This document shows positions 17,128 through 25,554 of a DNA stretch of 64,000 nt, piece after piece; the stretch's first letter is position 1, and every line of letters begins with the position of its first letter. The stretch spans positions 3,534,001-3,598,000 of the forward strand of contig OZ219989.1 of NCBI GenBank assembly GCA_964291365.2, given 5' to 3'. Both the position numbers and the translations under genes were made by a program. The stretch is from JBDWFY01 sp964291365. Lineage in GTDB: Bacteria > Pseudomonadota > Alphaproteobacteria > Rhizobiales > Stappiaceae. Under the pieces are notes generated by a model. That model was not told where the DNA came from. It did no database searches and saw nothing but the letters and a program-made list of their open reading frames with translations.

Positions 17128-18579
17128 CTAAGCCATATGTAATTTTACATACTCAAAATCACCAGGTTTATTGTCAATCCCAATTCGGGGAGGTGCAATC
17201 CAACTCGCAAATTCACCTGGTTCATAGCAAGGCACCATTAGGGATTGAATAAAATCTCCATCCGCACTTGTTGGTAACCAGTCTTTAACGCTTACTTCAT
17301 ATTCAGATTCAGAAATTACACTACCTTCGGGATTAAATTTATTGTCTGCAAATACTCCAATTTTTCTATTGAAAGCTTGATTAGGTAATTTCAATTCATA
17401 CTCAATGCCTGAACTATTGATTATTTTGTTCCAACGCGCAACTCCACCACTTGCATCACGGATATAGTCATCACGTAGACGCATATTAATTGCGGTCAAT
17501 GCAGGGACTTCTCTCTCTACCGGTTGTCCATCAACTAAATCCAAAATTTTGTATGTATCATTTTGTAATTGATGATCATCTTCTAATCGATTCTCCATAA
17601 ATCTACCTTTTACACCTGCATTAAATGCGTTAGCGGCATTGGTAGAAATCTCTTGTCCAAAGAGATCCAATGAAAGTGAATAATGCAAATTCAGTTTTTT
17701 CTGAATAGTTGGTAAATCAATAACCTTTAAATCTCTTACTTTATTCACATCATTTGGATCTAAAACCCCTGCTTCAGTCATTGCATTAACTGTTGCTTGT
17801 ACGATACGACTTACTCCGGTTTCACCAACAAACATATGATGCGCTTCTTCGGTAAGCATAAATCTACAAGTGCGACTCAACGGGTCAAAACCGGACTGTG
17901 CCAATGCTTCCAATTGCATCTTACCATCACGATCTGTAAAATAAGTGAACATAAAGAACGATAGCCAATCAGGTGTCTCTTCATTAAATGCTCCAAGCAT
18001 GCGGGGGGCCTCATCAGAACCTGACGAGCGACGTAATAAATCATCGGCTTCTTCACGGCCATCTTTCCCAAAATATTTGTGTAAAAGATAGACCATAGCC
18101 CATAAATGACGACCTTCTTCAACATTGACTTGAAAGAGATTTCGCATGTCATAGAGCGACGGTGCCGTTAATCCTAAAAACCGCTGTTGTTCAACTGAAC
18201 CCGGTTCGGTGTCACCTTGAATAACAATAAGTCGCTTCATTAAATTACGATATTCACCTGGAACTTCTTGCCATGCCTTCTGCCCTTTATGTTCACCGCA
18301 AGGAATCACGCGATCTTCTACTTCTGGAGCTAACAATACGCCCCATCTGTACTCAGGCATTTTCACATAGTCAAATTTCGCCCATCCCTTAGGATCAACT
18401 GAAACTGCGGTACGAAGATAGACCATAGATTCCTGAAATTGCTGGGGAATTAATTTATTCCACCAATCAAGATATCCTGGATGCCACTTTTGAAGTGCTT
18501 TCAGCACTTTTCGATCTTCACTTAGATTCACATTATTGGGAATCTGGGTGTCATAGCTAACATTAACGAGATCTGACAT
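17128..18579 (-). CDS. boxB: Benzoyl-CoA 2,3-epoxidase oxygenase BoxB
   Basis: Class I diiron epoxidase that forms 2,3-epoxybenzoyl-CoA. It has 483 residues, the normal size. The diiron site is visible in VNVEEGRHLWAMVYLLHKY and LTEEAHHMFVGETG; PRIGIDNKPGDFEYVKLH ends the protein. It is the second gene of boxC-boxB-boxA on the minus strand. Confidence 0.97.
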   Translation of the reverse strand: MSDLVNVSYDTQIPNNVNLSEDRKVLKALQKWHPGYLDWWNKLIPQQFQESMVYLRTAVSVDPKGWAKFDYVKMPEYRWGVLLAPEVEDRVIPCGEHKGQKAWQEVPGEYRNLMKRLIVIQGDTEPGSVEQQRFLGLTAPSLYDMRNLFQVNVEEGRHLWAMVYLLHKYFGKDGREEADDLLRRSSGSDEAPRMLGAFNEETPDWLSFFMFTYFTDRDGKMQLEALAQSGFDPLSRTCRFMLTEEAHHMFVGETGVSRIVQATVNAMTEAGVLDPNDVNKVRDLKVIDLPTIQKKLNLHYSLSLDLFGQEISTNAANAFNAGVKGRFMENRLEDDHQLQNDTYKILDLVDGQPVEREVPALTAINMRLRDDYIRDASGGVARWNKIINSSGIEYELKLPNQAFNRKIGVFADNKFNPEGSVISESEYEVSVKDWLPTSADGDFIQSLMVPCYEPGEFASWIAPPRIGIDNKPGDFEYVKLHMA

Positions 18580-18635
18580 TCTTGCTCCATTTTAATTTTA
18601 AGTTTTGAATGAATTTTTTGATCTGTGTGTAAATT

Positions 18636-20297
18636 CTATACTCTATTCTTATCATATTCACCGCGTAGTCCGGTACCATATCTTTGCAATGAACCATTTT
18701 CACCAGTCGCACTTGGTCTAGTAAAAATCCAATTTTGCCAAGCTGATAAGCGACCAAAAATTTTGGTCTCCATTGTTTCGGGGCCTGAAAACCGTAAATT
18801 CGCTTCCATACCAGTCATTGCATCTGGACTAAAACTTGCTCGTTCCTCGGCAAAAACACGAATTTCATCTTCCCAATCAATATCGTCAAGTATATATGTC
18901 ACTAATCCATACTCATCAGCTTGTTCTGCAATCAATTGTTGGTTTTTGATTTTTGCTGCAGAATTATACTTTTCTTGTTCTCCCAAAAATCGTGTTTCAA
19001 GACGAGATAAATTGTTTGCCATTGGAAATATGCCAAAGTTAGCATCCGTTAATGCAATTGATGCAATTGGCCGATTGTCTCCTTCAAATTCTCCATCCAT
19101 CATATAGCTTCGATCTACTGCCCATAAAATTTCAGCAAGCAATCCAGCAAAACATGATCCATGCTCAACAAGTGCAATCATTGACCTTGATGTAACATCT
19201 ATACGTTTAAATACACGCTTCCAATATTGCACGATTTCATTTGCCAGCCAATGTTCCTTATTTTCAAAAATAAACTTCTCATGTGCCAATAATTGCTCAG
19301 AATCCCCTTGAGTTTTGAATATCAGCAAACCGATTTCAGTCTCATTGAATCTAAGGTGTAAAATTGCATCATCTAATTCACGCGCCAATCGTAATAAATA
19401 ATTTTGATCTCCTAACTTAAGAAATTCATCCAGTGAATTTGGAGCATTTTCATTTGGCCCATGAATAGACAAAATTGCTTTGTTCTCTTCCCGGTCAATA
19501 TCTATATCCAATAAACTGTAAATTAGAGAACCATCATCTGCTATTGAATGCTCGATTGGGTTTAATTTGATTCCAGTTTCAATATCTGATTTGGATGATG
19601 AATCAGCAAATTTTTGTGCACGCTGTTGAACAATTTCGTCAAACTGAGAATTTGGCACTAATTCGTCAACAAGCTTCCATTCAACCGCTCTCGTTCCTCT
19701 TATTCCTTCAATAGTTGAACAAAAAACATCCGCATGATCACGACGAATTTTCCGTTTATCAGTAATACGGGTTAATCCTCCAGTCCCTGGAAGCACTGCT
19801 AATAACGGAACCTCTGGTAATGCTACCGATGATGTGCTGTCATCTGTCAGCATAATATAGTTGCTAGCTAAAGCAATTTCATAACCACCACCTGCACAGG
19901 AACCTTGCACCGCAGCTATATACTTTTGACCGCTTTCCTCTTCCGCGGCTTCAATTGAATTTCGCGTTTCGTTGGTAAATTTGCAGAAATTTACTTTATG
20001 GTGATGACTCGCCTTACCAAGCATCTTGATATTTGCACCCGCACAGAATACTCTATCTTTAGCAGATTTAATAACCACTACTTTAACTTCTGGATGTTCA
20101 AAACGCATTCTCTGAACAATATCCGCCAGCTCAATGTCGACTCCTAAATCGTATGAATTAAGTTTCAATTTGTAGTCAGAAAGTAAACCACCATCTTCAT
20201 CTACATCCATTAGCAAATTTGCGATTGGGCCGTCATATTCAATTCGCCAATGCCGATATTGGGAAGGTTCGGTTTGAAATTTTATCGTTGATTCCAT
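18636..20297 (-). CDS. boxC: 2,3-epoxybenzoyl-CoA dihydrolase BoxC
   Basis: Hydrolytic ring-cleaving enzyme giving 3,4-dehydroadipyl-CoA semialdehyde and formate. It is a tandem crotonase-like protein with MDVDEDGGL, KLKLNSYDLGVDIELAD, FCAGANIKML, GSCAGGGYEIALAS and LPGTGGLTRITDKRK. The ATG at 20297 (MESTIKFQTEPSQY) aligns with known BoxC starts and gives 553 residues; an ATG at 20309 is an alternative. First gene of the box operon; a ~310-base gap separates it from the next gene upstream. Confidence 0.94.
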   Translation of the reverse strand: MESTIKFQTEPSQYRHWRIEYDGPIANLLMDVDEDGGLLSDYKLKLNSYDLGVDIELADIVQRMRFEHPEVKVVVIKSAKDRVFCAGANIKMLGKASHHHKVNFCKFTNETRNSIEAAEEESGQKYIAAVQGSCAGGGYEIALASNYIMLTDDSTSSVALPEVPLLAVLPGTGGLTRITDKRKIRRDHADVFCSTIEGIRGTRAVEWKLVDELVPNSQFDEIVQQRAQKFADSSSKSDIETGIKLNPIEHSIADDGSLIYSLLDIDIDREENKAILSIHGPNENAPNSLDEFLKLGDQNYLLRLARELDDAILHLRFNETEIGLLIFKTQGDSEQLLAHEKFIFENKEHWLANEIVQYWKRVFKRIDVTSRSMIALVEHGSCFAGLLAEILWAVDRSYMMDGEFEGDNRPIASIALTDANFGIFPMANNLSRLETRFLGEQEKYNSAAKIKNQQLIAEQADEYGLVTYILDDIDWEDEIRVFAEERASFSPDAMTGMEANLRFSGPETMETKIFGRLSAWQNWIFTRPSATGENGSLQRYGTGLRGEYDKNRV

Positions 20298-20537
20298 TGC
20301 TACCACCATTGTACCCAAAAAATTATGGGTCGCTAATGCAAATTACTATAAATTTATCTACTTAGCAATTCCAGCAAAATTTTATGTCAATTTTGAATTC
20401 AAATTTTAACTTGATTTTTCAGATATAGATTAGGTTATCACAAATTAAGATACAAAATTGTGGTTTTTTAAAATACAAACCAAGCATTTAAGTTTTTCAA
20501 TGTAGCATTCTGCCCATTTGCAACAAAAATTAAGTGC

Positions 20538-20580
20538 GACAATTTGTCCAATTGATTTCGTTTAATTTATTGTAAATAAT
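20538..20580 (+). promoter_or_regulatory. Operator-like palindrome and promoter of a small lipoprotein gene
   Basis: GACAATTTGTC (20538-20548) is a palindrome related to the sites at 24353, 39980 and 63192. It lies just upstream of a plausible sigma70 promoter: TTGATT (20552-20557), 17-base spacer, AATAAT (20575-20580). The centre would be near -44, a position typical of activators. Confidence 0.45.
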
Positions 20581-20611
20581 GACATTTTACAAATATGAAA
20601 GGACTCTAACA

Positions 20612-20737
20612 ATGAAAAAAATAATCTTAATTTTAGCAGTAGCTGGATTAATTTCTGCTTGTGATCGACGTGAAGACGCATCTGGATGGTGTGGTCTTGG
20701 TTATCAATCAATTGATGAATGGTGTGCAAGTAGATAA
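20612..20737 (+). CDS. Tiny lipoprotein (41 aa)
   Basis: Encodes 41 residues: a positively charged start, a short hydrophobic run and the lipobox LISAC at residues 13-17, so the mature lipoprotein is only 25 residues (CDRREDASGW...). It has two further Cys and a Trp-rich tail. The leader gaaaggactctaaca precedes the ATG. It belongs to a set of similar minilipoproteins in this window (24455, 39628, 62704, 62976) sharing a palindromic upstream site. Function unknown. Confidence 0.65.
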   Translation: MKKIILILAVAGLISACDRREDASGWCGLGYQSIDEWCASR

Positions 20738-20858
20738 CATATGACCGTTGTTGAGATGGTTATCATTTAACCACAGATCATACGGTGTTTGTAATTTCAG
20801 CTATTGGGCACATGTTTGTGCCACGAAATTGGTACGAAATGTTACCAAACAATACATA

Positions 20859-20892
20859 ACAAGGAGATTCTTATGGTTAAGAATCTCCTTGT
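20859..20892. repeat. Perfect 15-bp hairpin
   Basis: ACAAGGAGATTCTTA (20859-20873) and its exact reverse complement (20878-20892) enclose a 4-base loop. No U-tract follows on either strand, so a classical terminator is not supported. It borders a decayed recombinase gene and may be an element end or a structured RNA. Confidence 0.5.
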
Positions 20893-20894
20893 AT

Positions 20895-21075
20895 TCATAG
20901 CATTTTGACTATATGTGGTATCCTACAAGGTAGCATAGCTTCTGACTCTCGCAACCCGTGGTGATATGGCATCAAAATAACTAATTCATTGCATACTGAT
21001 TTTCTATTTTGCGAAGCGGCACGAAGAAGGTACTCAATCACGTTGGTTGTTACCCAGTTCCATAGCTTCAACATT
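20895..21075 (-). pseudogene. Truncated copy of the FimB-like recombinase
   Basis: The minus-strand reading MLKLWNWVTTNVIEYLLRAA, then NELVILMPYHHGLRESE, aligns with the N-terminal ~50 residues of the intact recombinase at 25555-26091. It keeps the first catalytic Arg (HGLR) but then diverges and stops, losing the rest of the active site. Repeat sequence downstream (21222 onward) mirrors the sequence that accompanies the intact copy. Confidence 0.7.
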
Positions 21076-21221
21076 AAACATTGAACAAAATAATAGTTGG
21101 GGGTTGCAGCAAGTGATCTCAAAAACCTTATAAAATTGAATAGCAGATTGGCAAACTTTTCACATTATGTGAATTTTGTGAAATGTTGCCAGCGAATTAA
21201 TGGTTGCTCGAGCAGAGCATT

Positions 21222-21358
21222 AGAAATTTGGTAGGGGTCCCTTCGAAGTCAATTCTTGCCACAAACTTGAAAAACCCGTAAAATCAGCATTAATTCCATT
21301 GGCAACAAAACTTCGGCGGCGGATCACAATTGATGTTGTTCAACGCGATCAAAATAAA
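21222..21358. repeat. Island repeat, partial copy
   Basis: Begins with aaatttggtaggggtccct and cgaagtcaatt and continues with gtaaaatca and acgcgatcaaa blocks in the same order as 25062-25200. It is cut off where the ParE-like toxin gene ends (21359). Confidence 0.6.
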
Positions 21359-21658
21359 TTAGGCATCGAACTTAATTCGATTTTCACGAGCATGCCAAAT
21401 TCGTGTAATGAATACTTTATCATTGATATATCGATACCGAATGACATAGCCGCTAGTGCCGAATTTTACAAATAATTCACGATAATCTACGTCCTCATCC
21501 CAAGGTCTACCTTGTTCTGGAAACTTTTTTAAAGTTCTCACGGCTTCTAATAACGTCGAAATCGCAAGTAACGCAGCGGATTGGCTATGCCGTTCAATAA
21601 AATAATAAAGCCGATTTAGATCATTTTCTGCATCGGGAAGCCATTCAATTTTTACCAT
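21359..21658 (-). CDS. ParE/RelE-family toxin
   Basis: A 99-residue toxin of a type II toxin-antitoxin pair. Family pattern: WLPDAENDLNRLYYFIER at the start, FPEQGRPWDE in the middle, YVIRYRYINDKVFITRIWHA near the end. The start (21658) overlaps the antitoxin stop (TGATG), the usual antitoxin-first coupling. The likely target is gyrase or ribosome-bound mRNA; the sequence does not decide which. Confidence 0.85.
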   Translation of the reverse strand: MVKIEWLPDAENDLNRLYYFIERHSQSAALLAISTLLEAVRTLKKFPEQGRPWDEDVDYRELFVKFGTSGYVIRYRYINDKVFITRIWHARENRIKFDA

Positions 21659-21924
21659 CAAGCAGAAACACTTTCATTTTGCTGAAGGCTTTTGGCCCAT
21701 GCTTCCACTTTTGCATGATCAACAGTTTCACCAGTCAATTCATATTTTTCCCATCTCTCTTTAGTGATTTGACGTTCTGATTCCAGATATTCTTCAGCTT
21801 CCAGATAACGTTCAATCGCTTTTTTCATTAAATAGTGAGGGCTTCGATCCCGAATTTTACCCAACGCTTCCAGTCGTTGTTGGATATCTTTACTTAGGCG
21901 TACACCCATTGTTTTTGTAGTCAT
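21658..21924 (-). CDS. Ribbon-helix-helix antitoxin
   Basis: An 88-residue antitoxin with an N-terminal CopG/Arc-type domain (MGVRLSKDIQQRLEALGKIR then SPHYLMKKAIERYL) and an acidic C-terminal tail that would bind the toxin. The ATG at 21924 has gagaggtaaaaca upstream; the upstream in-frame ATG lacks a site. A TTGCAA...TATATT promoter-like pair lies about 30-60 bases upstream, with AT-rich symmetry suitable for autoregulation. Confidence 0.85.
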   Translation of the reverse strand: MTTKTMGVRLSKDIQQRLEALGKIRDRSPHYLMKKAIERYLEAEEYLESERQITKERWEKYELTGETVDHAKVEAWAKSLQQNESVSA

Positions 21925-22181
21925 TGTTTTACCTCTCAAAATATAAGTGTTATACAAAATATAATATCATTGTACATTGTTGCAACTAAATTTTTAAAAT
22001 TTTTCAAGTTTCCACAGTCCTTCAAAAATACCGTAAAATCAAAATTTTAGCAATTAAAATATCAATCTTGTTTTTAGTTCCGCTTGTTTAGGCAGATTGG
22101 CACAAGGACTTAACTTCGTTAGCGGTCAATTTGGTCTTGTTTTTGGATTCGGTGACTCACTGAACTTTCTACAAATACCTG

Positions 22182-22235
22182 TTTTGTTGAATGTTGCAAG
22201 GTCAATTTTTGCTCTCGGGATTGATTTGAGATTAG
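22182..22235. repeat. Island repeat, fragment
   Basis: Contains ttttgttgaatgttgcaag followed by gtcaa and tgctctcgggatt, matching 26195-26232 and 29498-29521. The surrounding 21958-22489 stretch holds no gene that I can support. Confidence 0.55.
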
Positions 22236-22489
22236 CAGTTAACCTCAATTAAGTGATTCGTTGAACGAAGATTATGGAACTAATTTCCAACCGTGAAATC
22301 CATTCAAAGCACTCAAATCGATTCTGTAGTTCAGGTTTGATTTTGAAATCTGGACGACAATGCGCTGGCTCCAACTGCAAAAATTTCATCGAAGGGACCA
22401 GCAGCTAATTGCAAGATCACTTCCAGTAAAAATAGCAAATTGAGTCAAAATTAATCAATTTTTCAAAAATTGTGAAAAAAATATTGCCG

Positions 22490-22740
22490 AGGATTGACGA
22501 GAAAGCAGCTAGTTTTTATTTTGTGATATAAAACCTCATAGAAAATTTTCATGCCTCTATCAGCTAATTTTGACATTGATTAAAATATAAAATTTACCTC
22601 GCAAGCAGCTAAATCGCGCGTACACGCGGGGTTTGGCGCGAAATTTGTTATCGATTAGAAATTCACCAGGTGGAAATTTTTTGCAATTAGAGCCGAGATA
22701 AAAATTGAACGAGGTAATCGGATCGCGTTGCGGATCTAAA
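22490..22740. repeat. Island repeat, third long copy
   Basis: Same order of blocks as the copies at 23961-24292 and (inverted) 25050-25412: gacgagaaagcagctagttt, cgcgcg...ggcgcg, aaatttgttatcgatta, ccaggtggaaattttttg, then ggatc. It is diverged and noncoding; short open frames across it follow the repeat and are not genes. Confidence 0.65.
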
Positions 22741-22920
22741 ATCAATATTGATATGATAATTGATTGAAATGTTGATTTACGGCATTTTTTAAAAAAGTTG
22801 TGAAAACTTGAAAAATTTTCAAAAATTTAGTTATTGACTTGCCAAAATTGTTCATTAAATTATATTGAAAGTTGTAGAGAGGTTCTTACAATTCAAATGT
22901 AGATAAAAAGGAGCAAAAAA

Positions 22921-23295
22921 ATGAATAAACTGAAATTACCTGCAGATTGGGTTAACAAATCTTTAAATCCATCAATTGCGCGATATATGTATATTCATGC
23001 ATCAGTGAATAAGGTAGCAAAAGATCTTCATACCGAAATTGGCCAAGATCCAAGCAAGGTTACAAAATCGGCAATGGAATTACCTTTATTAGGATTAAAT
23101 TCAGTATTAGATACCTTAAATCGTGTGCTTACTCAAAGTCAGTTTATTGGTGGAGATAAACCAAATAAATTAGATCAAGAAGCATTCCAATCATTATATA
23201 ATGCTGTAAGCAAAGGTATATTAAAATTAACCGAAAGTGAGAAAATTGGTGAATGGTATAAACAGTGTGAATCAAAATTTATCACTGGTGCATAA
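22921..23295 (+). CDS. Hypothetical protein, first gene of a toxin-like operon
   Basis: A 124-residue soluble, mostly helical protein (MNKLKLPADWVNKSLNPSIA..., ending SKFITGA) with a very good aaaaaggagcaaaaa site. No family recognised. It lies 21 bases upstream of a HigB-like toxin gene on the same strand, so it may be a third component, an antitoxin or a regulator. Single Cys (270 bases from the end of the operon's first gene is not conserved with neighbours); no membrane segment. Confidence 0.65.
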   Translation: MNKLKLPADWVNKSLNPSIARYMYIHASVNKVAKDLHTEIGQDPSKVTKSAMELPLLGLNSVLDTLNRVLTQSQFIGGDKPNKLDQEAFQSLYNAVSKGILKLTESEKIGEWYKQCESKFITGA

Positions 23296-23316
23296 GCTTA
23301 ATATTGTATCAATAGT

Positions 23317-23676
23317 ATGACTAAATTGAGTTCCAACCGTAATGTTATTTTTGTAAAAGTAGCCAGTGGAAAACAACCAGTTAAAGATTGGATTGAAAAA
23401 TTTCCAGAAAATGATAAAACGAGAGTTATGTATGATATTGGGTTAATTCAGGCTGGAATTATTACAATGGATCATCCAAAAATTAGAGATATAAGAGGAG
23501 TGAAGGGTCTTCGAGAAATTAAGTGTAATTTGCCATCTAAACGCAATGCAAGAATATTATTTTGCATTGAAAATCAAGCATTGGTGTTACTGCATGGGTT
23601 TATAAAGCAAACAAATAAAACGCCAAAAAAGAAAATCGCAGTTGCCAAATCAAGAATGCAAGGATTACAAAAATGA
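23317..23676 (+). CDS. HigB/Gp49-like toxin (phage-derived RelE superfamily)
   Basis: A 119-residue protein with the hallmarks of the Gp49/HigB family: VKDWIEKFPENDKTRV, then the core GLREIKCNLPSKRNARILF and LVLLHGFIKQTNKTPKKKIA near the C-terminus. Such toxins cleave mRNA on the ribosome. The stop overlaps the next start (ATGA), indicating coupled expression with the putative antitoxin. Confidence 0.82.
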   Translation: MTKLSSNRNVIFVKVASGKQPVKDWIEKFPENDKTRVMYDIGLIQAGIITMDHPKIRDIRGVKGLREIKCNLPSKRNARILFCIENQALVLLHGFIKQTNKTPKKKIAVAKSRMQGLQK

Positions 23677-23936
23677 CTGTAAATGTAGAAAAATGCGAAT
23701 TGGGTCAATCATTTGATGACTTTTTGAAAGAACAGGGACTATATGAGTTTATCAAAATGCAAGTATTGGCTACTTTGATAGTGGATTTGAATTTTGAGAA
23801 CCTAGAACTGAGCCAAGATTTTTCTCAAGTAATTGAAATGATTGCAGCATCTCATCAGGAACCAGAATTTGTAAAGTATATAGTTCACTTTGTGGATAGT
23901 CCCAATTCTGAATTAAAATATGCTCGCTTTGAATAA
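23673..23936 (+). CDS. Putative HigA-like antitoxin lacking a visible HTH
   Basis: An 87-residue protein whose start (GQSFDDFLKEQGLYEF) matches the N-terminus of antitoxins paired with Gp49-type toxins. The usual XRE helix-turn-helix that follows is not recognisable; residues 30-87 are acidic and hydrophobic instead. I found no obvious frameshift. Either the DNA-binding half was replaced or lost, or this is a divergent neutralising protein. Confidence 0.65.
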   Translation: MTVNVEKCELGQSFDDFLKEQGLYEFIKMQVLATLIVDLNFENLELSQDFSQVIEMIAASHQEPEFVKYIVHFVDSPNSELKYARFE

Positions 23937-23960
23937 GCTAATTCAGTAATTATGAGCCAA

Positions 23961-24292
23961 GAGGCTGGACGAGAACGCAGCTAGTTTTCATTCTGGAGTT
24001 GCAACAGTTTCTAACCCGCGCGATCGCGGAAAATGTGTTATCGATTACAAAGTTATCCAGGTGGAATTTTTTGTCCCTTGGTAAAGTGGTAAAAATTTTA
24101 ACTAAGGTGAACAAGAGCGGTTTGAGATCCGCACGCCAAATTGTCATTAAAAATCAAATAAAAGTTGATTTTATGTGGTTTTTTAAGTTTGCACCAAAAA
24201 TTGACTTCGAAGGGACTAAACCCAAATTTAAAATGATCATCCTTGAGCAGAAAAATTGACCTTGCAACATTTAACAAAATGGCTATTCTGTT
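23961..24292. repeat. Island repeat, left arm of a large inverted pair
   Basis: About 300 bases related to the reverse complement of 25050-25412, with a 22-base exact match at 23967-23988 versus 25383-25404, plus shared aggtgaacaagagc and cgaaggga...aaatttaaaatgatc blocks. The 3' end carries the ttgcaacatttaacaaaatg block seen at 26181 and 29484. Noncoding. Confidence 0.75.
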
Positions 24293-24352
24293 AAAAGTTT
24301 TAAATTGAAAAAAGTTACAAAAGAAAGAAAGCCTCCTTTTTACTCATTTAAT

Positions 24353-24419
24353 ATGTGACAATTTGCCACATTTATTTTCCGAATTCTAGTTTGTAATTTC
24401 ATGTTAACAAATTTAATAT
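24353..24419 (+). promoter_or_regulatory. Palindromic operator and promoter of lipoprotein 24455
   Basis: ATGTGACAATTTGCCACAT at 24353-24371 is a near-palindrome of the type seen at 39980 and 63192. Downstream lie TTGTAA (24391-24396) and, after 17 bases, TAATAT (24414-24419). The operator centre would be near -64 relative to that promoter. Confidence 0.5.
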
Positions 24420-24454
24420 AAACAGCAATTTTACCAAAATAAGGAGATTAAACA

Positions 24455-24676
24455 ATGAAAAAGCAACTGGCTGTGCTAGCACTTATGACTTTTTTGCTGG
24501 GTGCATGCAATCAAGGTGATTATAGTTACACTCACAGAGGGTATGATAACTGCCGTTGCGGTGGTGGTGATGAATTTACATGTTCAATGCGTGCTATAGG
24601 TGATGTGCTATTTAATCCTATGGTATCCAGAGACTCTCGAAACAGCAATTGGCGAGATGGGATAAGATGTAGGTAA
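24455..24676 (+). CDS. Small lipoprotein (73 aa)
   Basis: Signal peptide MKKQLAVLALMTFLLGAC with lipobox LLGAC (Cys18), then a Gly/Cys-rich mature part (CRCGGGDEFTC) and an Arg-rich tail. A good aaggagattaaaca site precedes the ATG. Flanked by the two arms of the inverted island repeat. Family unknown; similar in plan to the other minilipoproteins of the window. Confidence 0.75.
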   Translation: MKKQLAVLALMTFLLGACNQGDYSYTHRGYDNCRCGGGDEFTCSMRAIGDVLFNPMVSRDSRNSNWRDGIRCR

Positions 24677-24743
24677 AAAATTTGGCATGAAGCCAAATAG
24701 AATATATTGGTACTCATTTATTTGGGTGCCAATACTAACCTAA

Positions 24744-24875
24744 ATCTTACGTTTTATTCTATTCGCAATTCTGGCACTCACTTTGCTCCTTGGTACCTGT
24801 GAAGTAAATCCAACTAATCATTTTGGTGGAGATCGCAACAAGAGTTGTTCACCGAGTTCGTTTTTTTGCTTCTAG
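24744..24875 (+). pseudogene. Start-less lipoprotein-like remnant
   Basis: The frame starting after a TAA at 24741 reads ILRFILFAILALTLLLGTCE, then NPTNHFGGDRNKSCSPSSF and a TAG. It looks like a lipoprotein signal with a mature Cys, but the first codon is ATC, there is no ribosome-binding site, and Thr precedes the Cys. Probably a decayed duplicate of the adjacent lipoprotein gene. Confidence 0.35.
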
Positions 24876-24906
24876 TTGAATGAGATTTTTCAAAATAATA
24901 AATTAT

Positions 24907-24937
24907 TGCAGAAGTTCCATTCTTAAATGCAAGATTT
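24907..24937 (+). repeat. 24-31-nt dispersed repeat, copy 2
   Basis: 24914-24937 is the exact reverse complement of 7278-7301; with the preceding tgcagaa it also matches 32784-32813. Confidence 0.7.
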
Positions 24938-25049
24938 CACAAAATACACATTCTGTTAAATATCCAAAAATTTGATTTTTTTGTGGCTTCCCAATCAGAA
25001 AATTGATCTCGGTGAATAGATCTGTTCCCAATCTCCAATTTTTGTCTTC

Positions 25050-25412
25050 AAGAGATCATTTTAAATTTGGTTTGGGTCCCTTCGAATGAATTTCTACCAA
25101 AAAATTGGAAAACCTTGTAAAATCAACCTTTATTTAATTTTCAATAACAATTGTCCGTGCAGATCGCAAACAGCTCTTGTTCACCTCGATCAAATTTTTT
25201 ATCATGTTACCAGGGGACAAAAAATTTCCCCCTGGACAATTTCTAATCGATAACAAATTTCCGCGCCAGCGCGCGTGCTCGGGGGATTGGGGTTGCTAGC
25301 GCGGTCAATTTTCCCCCCTAATCGATTACCAGTTATTTGATGAAACCATGAAATTTTTCGATGAGGTGTACTTCACAAAATTAAAACTAGCTGCGTTCTC
25401 GTCCATCCTTGA
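25050..25412. repeat. Island repeat, right arm of the inverted pair
   Basis: Inverted relative to 23961-24292 and longer by roughly 80 bases of GC-rich insert around 25262-25330. Includes a 7-bp hairpin CCAGGGG/CCCCTGG at 25210-25235 and two ATCGAT-containing blocks. It lies 143 bases from the 3' end of the intact recombinase gene. Confidence 0.72.
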
Positions 25413-25554
25413 GACACTTTTTTTTCAAGATTTTCAGAAAATGATGCAAAATGGCGATTTTTAGAAATTTATGCTCGAAGAGCCGTTAGTAATTTTTTGA
25501 TGATCATTTGATTTTTTTTATCGAGAAAAATTTCTTTGTCGATTAGGAAATGAA

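Noticed and set aside
20859..20892. Rho-independent terminator of lipoprotein 20612
   Set aside because: Stem is strong but no T-run follows on either strand and it is more than 100 bases after the stop.
22560..24259. Open frames of 60-86 codons in the repeat blocks (for example 22560-22745 and 23999-24259)
   Set aside because: They track repeat copies, lack ribosome-binding sites and give unrelated low-complexity peptides.
23961..25412. Perfect phase-variation switch
   Set aside because: The arms are diverged with an extra ~80 bases in one, and no short near-perfect inverted repeat bounding a promoter was seen; kept only as a hypothesis.
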